This document shows positions 16,966-22,714 of a DNA stretch of 22,714 bases, piece by piece. The stretch comes from CAYGZL01 sp964354345 (GTDB lineage: Bacteria > Chloroflexota > Anaerolineae > Anaerolineales > UBA4823), in contig CAYGZL010000015.1 of NCBI GenBank assembly GCA_964354345.1, positions 1 through 22,714 on the forward strand. The letters run 5' to 3'. The position numbers and the translations under genes are program-made. The number at the start of each line of letters is the position of its first letter. The first letter of the stretch is position 1. A model generated the notes under the pieces. That model made no database searches, had not been told where the DNA came from, and was given only the letters and a program-made list of their open reading frames with translations.

Positions 16966-16986
16966 CCTGAGTCCATAACACTCAGG
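16966..16986 (+). terminator. Hairpin after the ABC operon, possible terminator
   Basis: CCTGAGT (16966-16972) and ACTCAGG (16980-16986) form a perfect 7-bp stem with a 7-base loop, 29 bases after the stop codon of permease 2. No T-run follows, so if it ends transcription it is not a classic intrinsic terminator. Confidence 0.35.
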
Positions 16987-17010
16987 AGAGAATGCGCTTT
17001 AGTTAATCTT

Positions 17011-17049
17011 GGTGACCTGGTGGTGGAGGAAATAAACTATCAGGTCACC
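17011..17049. repeat. 9-bp inverted repeat GGTGACCTG / CAGGTCACC
   Basis: GGTGACCTG at 17011-17019 and its exact reverse complement at 17041-17049 are separated by 21 bases, with a short T-run (17060-17064) about 11 bases later. It could be a long-loop terminator of the ABC operon or a protein-binding palindrome. Confidence 0.5.
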
Positions 17050-17338
17050 TCTCTAACCATTTTTCGAACTGCTATATCAATATTCCCCCAATATAGTATA
17101 ATTTTATTCCGAGCACGACAAATATGCGGTCAATCGCATCAGCGCCAATATTGAGTATTGAGGGAGCGTATACTTAGCCTGGCATAAGAAGGGGAGATAA
17201 CTGAAAAGCCAAATAAAACGAAATTAGGCCATTATGGCACAGGTCAGGTGGAATTAAAATTTATAGATATTACTGATCTCGTTAAGATCGTATACTTGAT
17301 CGAACAATCTTATCAACAAACGATATAGCATAAATTTC

Positions 17339-19720
17339 ATGCCCCTCAACGAATCCGAAACCCGCGCCAAGCTCATCGACCCCGCCCTCCATTCCCGTGG
17401 CTGGACTGAAGACCTCATCCGCCGCGAAGAGACCGCTGGCACCGTTGAAATTATTAATGGCCGCGGTCGTCGCCGGGGGCGTGGGAAGATCGACTATACT
17501 CTGCGCATCAAAGTAAACCTCGGCACCCAACCGGTCGCACTTGCATTGATCGAGGCCAAATCAGAAAATTCGCCTCCTGGTCTTGGTCTCACCCAGGCGA
17601 AAGGGTATGCCGAGTGTCGCCGTCTCAATGTGCGCTTTGTTTTTTCCTCGAACGGCCATCAATTTGTCGAATTTGACTATTTCACCGGTCTGACCTCCAC
17701 TCCAAAACCCATTTCGCTCTTTCCCACGCCCGAAGAGCTGCGTAACCGTTATGAGCAAGGGATGGGCTTCAAGCTCACTTCGCAAGTCGCCCGACCTTTA
17801 TTGCAACCCTATCCAGGCGGTGAGGGCACCCGCCGCTATTATCAGGATGCCGCTATCCGGGCTGTCATGGAAAAAATCGCCCGGTGCCAGAATTCCGGGC
17901 AGCCAAAACGCGCCCTGCTTTCCCTTGCCACTGGAACCGGCAAGACTTTTATTGCGGTTAATTTATTAAAGCGCATCTCAGATGCCGGTCAACTTACCCG
18001 CGCTTTGTTCATCTGCGATCGCGATGAGTTACGCACCCAGGCTCTTAAGGCCTTCCAAAATTTCTTTGGCTCGGATGCTGCTGAAGTTTTTCGCAATTCG
18101 AATGGTGAGAATAATGCCAAGAATGCTCGCATTCACATTGCCACCTACCAGACCCTGGGGATCGAAAACGAAAACGGCGATGCCAACTTCCTGACTACCT
18201 ATTATCCCGAAAATTACTTCAGCCATGTTGTCATCGATGAGTGCCATCGCTCCGCCTGGGGCAAGTGGTCGCAGGTGCTCATCCGTAATCGGAATGCGGT
18301 CCAGATTGGCCTCACGGCCACTCCTCGCCAGTTGACGTCAGCCTATAAAATCGATACACCCGAAACCCGTCAGGACACCGAAATCACCGCCAACAACCTG
18401 GCTTATTTCGGCGAGCCGGTTTATGAATATACCCTCGCACAAGCGATTGAGGATGGCTACCTGGCTGCCTGCGAAATCCAAAAGGGTCGCGTGAACCTGG
18501 ACGATACCGGCATCACGAAAGAAGACATCATTGCACGCCATCCCGTGGACGCCATCACCGGTCAGCCCCTCACCGCTGCTCAAATTGACCAACTTTACGA
18601 ACGCTATCAGTTCGAAGACTGCATCCTGTTACCTGATCGTGTGCTGGTCATGTGCCAGGACTTTTTCAATTATCTCCTGGAGACCGGTGGCCCAGAGCAA
18701 AAGACGATCATCTTTTGTGTGCGCGACCACCATGCCGATGACGTGGCCAACTGTCTGAATAATCTCTATGCTACCTGGTGTACTGCCAATGGAAAACCGC
18801 GTCTGGAGTATTATGCCTTCAAATGCACCGCCGCAAGCAGCGGTAATGACCAACTCCCTGACCTGCGCGCCGCTTCCCGCAGCCATTTCATTGCCACCAC
18901 TGTCGATTTATTGACCACTGGCGTTGATGTGCCTTGCGTGCGCAACATCGTCTTTTTTAAGTATATCCGATCACCGATCAGCTTTTACCAGATGCTCGGG
19001 CGCGGCACGCGCATCGACGCACCCACCGGCAAGCTCATGTTCCGCGTGTATGATTACACCGATGCCACCCGTCTCTTCGGTGAAGAATTTATCACCCGAC
19101 CGTCGCGCACCGTCGGGGAAGGCACCCGTCCAGAACCGCAGCCATCCCCAGAACCGATCATCAGCGTGGAAGGTTTCGATGTCCATATCACCGATGCCGG
19201 TCGTTACATCGTTGCTGAGGTGGATGGCCAGGCCATGCCAGTGCCGATCGAGGAATACAAAGCCCGTCTTGCCGCCCGGCTGGTTCAAGAAACCCCCACC
19301 CTGGCTGCTTTCCGCAGTTGCTGGGTTGATCCATACCACCGCCAGGAGTTGCTCAACGCACTGGTAACTTCCGGTTATTCGCCTAACGTGGTGCGCATGG
19401 TCGAAGACCGCCAGGATTATGATCTGTATGATGTCCTGGCTGAGCTTGGCTGGGGTATGAACCCGCGCACACGAAAAGACCGGTCACTGGCATTCATTTA
19501 TAAGCATAAAGATTGGATCAATGGACTGCCAAATCCAACCGCTGCCGCTGTGCGCGCCATCGCCAGCCAGTTCGAGCGCGGTGGCACCGAGGGGCTGGAG
19601 AATCCGCAGATCTTCCAGACGCCTGAAGTCAGGAACGCCGGCGGCCTGGCGGCACTGCAGTTGGCCGGCAATCCACGTGAATTGCTGGTCGAGACCAAGA
19701 CCAGGATGTTTGCTGCATGA
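17339..19720 (+). CDS. hsdR: Type I restriction enzyme endonuclease/translocase subunit HsdR (EcoEI-like)
   Basis: A 793-residue subunit. The N terminus (NESETRAKLIDPALHSRGW) and a PD-(D/E)xK nuclease core (D52, then E72-A-K74 in LIEAKSEN) give the DNA-cutting domain. The superfamily 2 motor follows: Walker A ATGTGKT (197-203), DECH (300-303), LTATPR (325-330), and motif VI QMLGRGTRID (551-560), then the EcoEI R C-terminal type. It translocates unmethylated DNA and cuts it at a distance, needing HsdM and HsdS for recognition. All key residues are present. There is no Shine-Dalgarno sequence before ATG 17339, so translation may be leaderless or weakly initiated. The stop overlaps the hsdS start by 4 bases (ATGA). 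Length is typical of the shorter HsdR group. Confidence 0.95.
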   Translation: MPLNESETRAKLIDPALHSRGWTEDLIRREETAGTVEIINGRGRRRGRGKIDYTLRIKVNLGTQPVALALIEAKSENSPPGLGLTQAKGYAECRRLNVRFVFSSNGHQFVEFDYFTGLTSTPKPISLFPTPEELRNRYEQGMGFKLTSQVARPLLQPYPGGEGTRRYYQDAAIRAVMEKIARCQNSGQPKRALLSLATGTGKTFIAVNLLKRISDAGQLTRALFICDRDELRTQALKAFQNFFGSDAAEVFRNSNGENNAKNARIHIATYQTLGIENENGDANFLTTYYPENYFSHVVIDECHRSAWGKWSQVLIRNRNAVQIGLTATPRQLTSAYKIDTPETRQDTEITANNLAYFGEPVYEYTLAQAIEDGYLAACEIQKGRVNLDDTGITKEDIIARHPVDAITGQPLTAAQIDQLYERYQFEDCILLPDRVLVMCQDFFNYLLETGGPEQKTIIFCVRDHHADDVANCLNNLYATWCTANGKPRLEYYAFKCTAASSGNDQLPDLRAASRSHFIATTVDLLTTGVDVPCVRNIVFFKYIRSPISFYQMLGRGTRIDAPTGKLMFRVYDYTDATRLFGEEFITRPSRTVGEGTRPEPQPSPEPIISVEGFDVHITDAGRYIVAEVDGQAMPVPIEEYKARLAARLVQETPTLAAFRSCWVDPYHRQELLNALVTSGYSPNVVRMVEDRQDYDLYDVLAELGWGMNPRTRKDRSLAFIYKHKDWINGLPNPTAAAVRAIASQFERGGTEGLENPQIFQTPEVRNAGGLAALQLAGNPRELLVETKTRMFAA

Positions 19721-20949
19721 GTAAGGGGAATTTACAACGTGATCTGCCTTCAAGTTGGCGCTTGGTGAAATTAAGGGAGATCTGTAAGCAAGATAGACAA
19801 ATAATAGTACCACAATCCTCGGAGGCAATTTCACTCACTTATTACAGTATGGAACACATCGAAAGCGAAAGTGGGCGTATCCAAAAAAATACTATCGATA
19901 ATATTGAAGATGAGGGGAAGAGCACATCATTTCGTTTTGATGAACGCCATGTCCTATATGGTAAATTGCGACCATATTTAAATAAAGTAGCAGTTCCGGA
20001 TGCTCCAGGACGGTGTACCACTGAAATGATCCCTCTTTTACCTTCTGATGATATTGATCGAGAGTTCTTGGCATGGATATTAAGGAGTAATGAAACGGTT
20101 GAATTTGCAATGCGAAGCAAGACTGGTTCGCGCATGCCAAGAGCGGATATGGATGATCTTCTCGCGCTGGAAATCCCCCTCCCTCCCCTCCCCGAGCAGC
20201 AGCGCATTGCCGCCCTGCTAAATGAGCAGATGGCTGCTGTGAACAAAGCCCGCCTCGCCGCCCAGGCCCGCCTGGAGGCAGTCAAAGCCCTGCCCGCTGC
20301 CTACCTACGCCAGGTCTTTCCCCAACCCGGCGAGCCTCTCCCAAATGGCTGGCGCTGGATAAAGTTAAAGGATGTCATTCGAGAATCACAAGCTGGCTTT
20401 GCTTGCGGTGAGCGCGATGTTCAAGGAATAGTCCAACTCCGAATGAATAATTTAGATACCAGAGGGAATTTCCTTTGGGATACTGTCCTTCGCGTCCCAA
20501 ATATTGTCTATATGATTGAACAATTTTACCTTTCTCCTGGTGATGTGCTCTTTAATAATACAAATAGTACAGAGCTCGTTGGTAAGAGTGCTTTATTCAA
20601 GGATTATCCTGAGCGAATTGTTTACAGTAACCATTTCACACGACTGCGGACGAATCCTCAATTATTATTACCGGATTTTTTGGCAAGATGGTTGAATTAT
20701 CAGTGGCAGCAAAGGGTCTTTGCCGCGATCTGTAATAGATGGATTGGGCAGAGTGCTGTAAAAGCTGATAAGCTGTTAAATCTTGATGTTCCACTCCCTC
20801 CCCTCCCTGAACAGCAGTGCATCGCAGCCCTGCTCAAAGAACAATTAGCCGCAGTCGAACAAGCCCGTCTTGCCGTAGAAGCAGAACTGGCCGCCATCAA
20901 TGTCCTGCCAGCCGCGCTGCTTCGCCGGGCGTTCAACGGAGAATTATGA
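19717..20949 (+). CDS. hsdS: Type I restriction-modification specificity subunit HsdS
   Basis: The 410-residue protein has the usual half-subunit plan: target-recognition domain 1 (about residues 10-150), conserved helix 1 (151-201), target-recognition domain 2 (about 210-355) and conserved helix 2 (356-406). Each helix begins with PLPPLPEQQ and they are near copies of each other. The two TRDs would each read half of a bipartite DNA sequence; the target cannot be predicted. The TRDs are much AT-richer than the helices, as expected when TRDs are exchanged by recombination in the conserved regions. ATG 19717 overlaps the hsdR stop, and the stop at 20947-20949 overlaps the next start, again as ATGA. 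Confidence 0.95.
   Translation: MSKGNLQRDLPSSWRLVKLREICKQDRQIIVPQSSEAISLTYYSMEHIESESGRIQKNTIDNIEDEGKSTSFRFDERHVLYGKLRPYLNKVAVPDAPGRCTTEMIPLLPSDDIDREFLAWILRSNETVEFAMRSKTGSRMPRADMDDLLALEIPLPPLPEQQRIAALLNEQMAAVNKARLAAQARLEAVKALPAAYLRQVFPQPGEPLPNGWRWIKLKDVIRESQAGFACGERDVQGIVQLRMNNLDTRGNFLWDTVLRVPNIVYMIEQFYLSPGDVLFNNTNSTELVGKSALFKDYPERIVYSNHFTRLRTNPQLLLPDFLARWLNYQWQQRVFAAICNRWIGQSAVKADKLLNLDVPLPPLPEQQCIAALLKEQLAAVEQARLAVEAELAAINVLPAALLRRAFNGEL
20167..20934 (+). repeat. Two direct 153-bp repeats encoding the conserved HsdS helices
   Basis: 20167-20319 and 20782-20934 encode 51-residue segments that align without gaps, from LEIPLPPLPEQQ to LRQVF and from LDVPLPPLPEQQ to LRRAF. They are also similar at the DNA level, for example around CTCCCTCCCCTCCC. 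Recombination between them, or with another hsdS, would swap the TRD that lies between. Confidence 0.85.
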
Positions 20950-21443
20950 ACCACGAACAACACGAAACACACGAAATATATAGTAAAGACCAGGGTGATG
21001 CGACCGAAGGAGGCGATATCTACGAACATTTCGAAGTAGATGAACCGGCTGAAACCTACCAGGTTAGGCAATTTATCCTTTACCGGGAGGAATGTTACGC
21101 GATTCAAGGGGCGGTTTATGAGGTGTACCGCGAGTTGGGCAATGGTTTCCTGGAGGCTGTTTATCAGGAATGCCTTGAACGGGAATTTACACGGTTAAGC
21201 ATTCCTTTCAAGAGTCAGATAGAATTAACCATTTCTTATAAAGGTGAATTACTCAGGCAAACCTATAAACCTGATTTTATCTGTTATGACAAAATCATCC
21301 TCGAGCTAAAAACTGTCAAGGAAATCGGTCCTGAACATCGCGCCCAGCTTTTTAACTACCTCAAAACCACTGGCATGCGCCTGGGCTTGCTCATTAACTT
21401 CGGTCATTACCCTAAAGCCACCGTAGATCGAATAATTAAATAA
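20946..21443 (+). CDS. GxxExxY protein (PDDEXK_3-like nuclease family)
   Basis: The 165-residue protein carries the family motif at G67-F-L-E70-A-V-Y73 and PD-(D/E)xK-type residues: PDF with D110, then ILELKTV with E120 and K122, followed by AQLFNYLKTTG and GLLINFG. The family is widespread with no settled function, and nuclease activity is only predicted from the fold. The extra 50 residues before the conserved part begin NHEQHETHE, encoded directly by the left inverted-repeat arm, and continue with an acidic stretch. ATG 20946 overlaps the hsdS stop (ATGA), so it is translated with the RM operon. It may be a cargo of a small mobile cassette rather than a functional RM subunit. Confidence 0.85.
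   Translation: MNHEQHETHEIYSKDQGDATEGGDIYEHFEVDEPAETYQVRQFILYREECYAIQGAVYEVYRELGNGFLEAVYQECLEREFTRLSIPFKSQIELTISYKGELLRQTYKPDFICYDKIILELKTVKEIGPEHRAQLFNYLKTTGMRLGLLINFGHYPKATVDRIIK
20950..20975 (+). repeat. Left arm of the CACGAA inverted repeat
   Basis: ACCACGAA followed by two ACACGAA units, each separated by two variable bases, so CACGAA recurs every 9 bases. In the coding frame this gives the His-Glu-x repeats in NHEQHETHE. The right arm at 21480-21505 is its inverted copy. Confidence 0.8.
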
Positions 21444-21479
21444 AATACTAAGTGCCGTTCGTGGTAGCCTATTTCCCAG

Positions 21480-21505
21480 TTCGTGTAGTTCGTGTATTTC
21501 GTGGT
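21480..21505 (-). repeat. Right arm of the CACGAA inverted repeat
   Basis: On the minus strand it reads ACCACGAA and two ACACGAA units with the same 9-base period as the left arm; all 22 fixed positions match and only the 2-base spacers differ. An extra TTCGTGGT copy lies at 21458-21465 in the same gap. The arm ends 7 bases before the hsdM start codon. Confidence 0.8.
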
Positions 21506-21512
21506 AAAAAAT

Positions 21513-22714
21513 ATGAATCGTCCCCATAACATTAAACGCCTGGCCACCCAGCAATCGGTCGACCAGGCTGTCAAGTCCATCTGCGACATCATGCGCCGCG
21601 GCAACTGCGCCGGGGCTTTGCAATACGTCCCCGAGCTCACCTGGCTGCTCTTCCTGCGTATCCTCGACGAAAAAGAACATCGCGAGGAGCAGGAAGCCGA
21701 AATTCTCGGCATTCCCTTCCAAGCCTCGCTGGAAACGCCATATCGCTGGCGTGATTGGGCTGCACCGCCCTCTGCACTACCCGTCGGTCAAACCAACCAG
21801 CGCCTCGAGCTGCAAGACGCTCCCCAAAATACCTTCTTTAACTTTGTAAATCTGGAGTTGCTACCCTACCTGAAGAATTTGAAAAACCAGCCTTCGGCCA
21901 CGCCGCGCCAGAAGGTCATCAGCGAAATCATGACCGGCGTCGACCGTGTGCGCATCGACACCGAGCGCAACTTCCTCGATGTGCTCGATAAAGTAGACCA
22001 ACTCACCGCCGAGGCTATCGATCCCACCCATGTTTTCACCCTCTCGCAGGTTTATGAAGGCCTGTTGCTCAAGATGGGCGAAAAGGGCAACGATGGCGGT
22101 CAGTTCTTCACCCCTCGCCAAATCATCAAAGCCATGGTCCAGGTCATCGATCCCAAAGTGGCTGAGACCATCTACGATCCCGGCTGCGGTACCGGTGGTT
22201 TCCTTGCCCAAAGTTTCGTACATATCGAAAGCAAGTTTGGATTGAATACTACCGCCGACCAGATTGAAACCCTCAAACAGCATGCCTTCTGGGGGCGTGA
22301 GAAAGAAAATCTGATCTACCCCATCGCCCTGGCTAACCTGGTTCTACACGGCATCGATAAGCCCAACATCTGGCATGGTAATACCCTGACCGGGCAGGAG
22401 ATTTATGGCGGTCTTTTTGAAGGAGCGCCGCAAACCTTCGATGTCGTCCTCACCAATCCACCCTTTGGCGGTAAAGAAGGCAAAGAAGCCCAGACCAACT
22501 TTGATTACAAGACCGGTGCCACCCAGGTGCTCTTCCTGCAGCATGTCATCCGCAGCCTGCGCGATGGCGGCCGCTGCGGGATTGTTATCGATGAAGGCTT
22601 GCTCTTCCGTACCAATGAAGACGCCTTCGTAAAAACGAAACGTAAATTGCTCGACGATTGCGATCTGTGGTGTGTGATCAGTCTCCCCGGTGGTGTCTTT
22701 ACCGCCGCCGGCGC
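21513..22714 (+). CDS. hsdM: Type I DNA methyltransferase subunit HsdM, partial (3' end beyond window)
   Basis: The open frame runs 400 codons to the window edge without a stop. The N-terminal helical region (KSICDIMRRGNCAGALQYV, then PELTWLLFLRILDE) matches HsdM_N, followed by the N6-adenine methyltransferase core: QFFTPRQII, the SAM-binding DPGCGTGGFL (from D222) and the catalytic NPPFGG (from N315). It methylates adenine in the site chosen by HsdS and protects host DNA. ATG 21513 is the natural start (MNRPHNIKRLA), but the sequence before it is TTCGTGGT plus an A-run from the repeat arm and carries no Shine-Dalgarno sequence, so its translation may be weakened or rely on the A-rich leader. 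The order R-S-x-M is unusual. Confidence 0.95.
   Translation, partial: MNRPHNIKRLATQQSVDQAVKSICDIMRRGNCAGALQYVPELTWLLFLRILDEKEHREEQEAEILGIPFQASLETPYRWRDWAAPPSALPVGQTNQRLELQDAPQNTFFNFVNLELLPYLKNLKNQPSATPRQKVISEIMTGVDRVRIDTERNFLDVLDKVDQLTAEAIDPTHVFTLSQVYEGLLLKMGEKGNDGGQFFTPRQIIKAMVQVIDPKVAETIYDPGCGTGGFLAQSFVHIESKFGLNTTADQIETLKQHAFWGREKENLIYPIALANLVLHGIDKPNIWHGNTLTGQEIYGGLFEGAPQTFDVVLTNPPFGGKEGKEAQTNFDYKTGATQVLFLQHVIRSLRDGGRCGIVIDEGLLFRTNEDAFVKTKRKLLDDCDLWCVISLPGGVFTAAG

Larger units (their letters stand above)
16938..17338. other. 401-base gap between ABC and RM operons with inverted repeats
   Basis: I see no gene here. The first half carries three hairpin-forming sequences; the second half is AT-rich with CTATAT-N13-ATATAG (17072-17077 and 17091-17096) overlapping a TATAAT at 17097-17102, and a 9-base direct repeat CGTATACTT at 17167-17175 and 17289-17297. 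The composition change marks the likely border between the exporter operon and the restriction-modification region. The hsdR promoter or control sites should lie here, but I cannot place them with certainty. Confidence 0.6.
20945..21517 (+). mobile_element. Candidate inserted GxxExxY cassette with inverted repeats and TATGAA direct repeats
   Basis: The segment holds one gene, flanked by 26-bp inverted repeats (20950-20975 and 21480-21505) and by TATGAA at 20945-20950 and 21512-21517. Collapsing the two TATGAA copies removes 567 bp and would join hsdS to hsdM through an ATGA overlap, the same arrangement as hsdR-hsdS. Six A residues (21506-21511) precede the right TATGAA. There is no transposase; the only enzyme encoded is the nuclease-like protein. 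This is an inference from layout. Because both TATGAA copies include a start codon, only about three of the six bases are informative. Confidence 0.55.

Noticed and set aside
17072..17102. CTATAT-N13-ATATAG as a definite controller (C-protein) box
   Set aside because: No controller gene is next to it and type I systems seldom use one, so only the repeat is reported.
20950..20975. CACGAA units as a small CRISPR-like array
   Set aside because: The units are 6-8 bases with 2-3 base spacing, there are only three, and they recur as an inverted copy; CRISPR repeats are longer and direct with unique spacers.

Overview
The window looks like chromosomal DNA from an uncultured bacterium, most likely Chloroflexota (Anaerolineae-like). 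The reasons are a long exported GH13 glucanase ending in a Y-L-P-x-x-R-type tail, a transmembrane PknB-type Ser/Thr kinase beside a SUMF1-fold exported protein, many lipid-free exported proteins, and an aminoglycoside-phosphotransferase-like family I associate with that phylum. This assignment is an inference from gene content, not a marker-gene result. Most genes are GC-rich; the exceptions are the gap at 16938-17338 and the two target-recognition domains of hsdS, which are visibly AT-rich.

Layout. (1) 1-7560, minus strand: a decayed duplicate of a kinase 3' end, a SUMF1-fold (formylglycine-enzyme-like) exported protein lacking the catalytic cysteine pair, a membrane Ser/Thr kinase with a sugar-binding-like outer domain, a small exported coiled-coil protein, a pair of GC-rich palindromes, and a 1124-residue membrane-anchored HExxH metallopeptidase-like protein. 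(2) 7636-8695, minus: a broken aminoglycoside-phosphotransferase-family gene with at least one uncompensated and two compensating frameshifts. (3) 8857-12591, plus: a secreted multidomain GH13 alpha-glucanase. (4) 12653-13172: remnant of an NAD-dependent epimerase/SDR gene. (5) 13190-16937: a well-formed sigma70 promoter, a structured leader and a three-gene ABC-2 exporter operon (ATPase plus two paralogous permeases). (6) 16938-17338: an AT-rich gap with several inverted repeats. (7) 17339-22714: a type I restriction-modification operon in the order hsdR-hsdS-GxxExxY gene-hsdM, with hsdM running off the end.

The most interesting region is the hsdS/hsdM junction. A GxxExxY (PDDEXK_3-like) nuclease gene sits between hsdS and hsdM, bracketed by 26-bp inverted repeats built from CACGAA units, and by a 6-bp direct repeat TATGAA. 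Removing one copy of that direct repeat plus the cassette (567 bp) would recreate an hsdS-hsdM ATGA stop/start overlap identical in form to the existing hsdR-hsdS overlap. This reads like a small nuclease-encoding mobile cassette captured at a start codon, whose left repeat arm supplies the start codon context and a His-Glu-x repeat at the protein's N terminus.

How the genes work together: the RM genes form one restriction system, the ABC genes form one exporter, and the left-hand minus-strand genes look like a surface sensing/processing group whose linkage is only by position. I saw no rRNA, tRNA, CRISPR array or insertion-sequence transposase.
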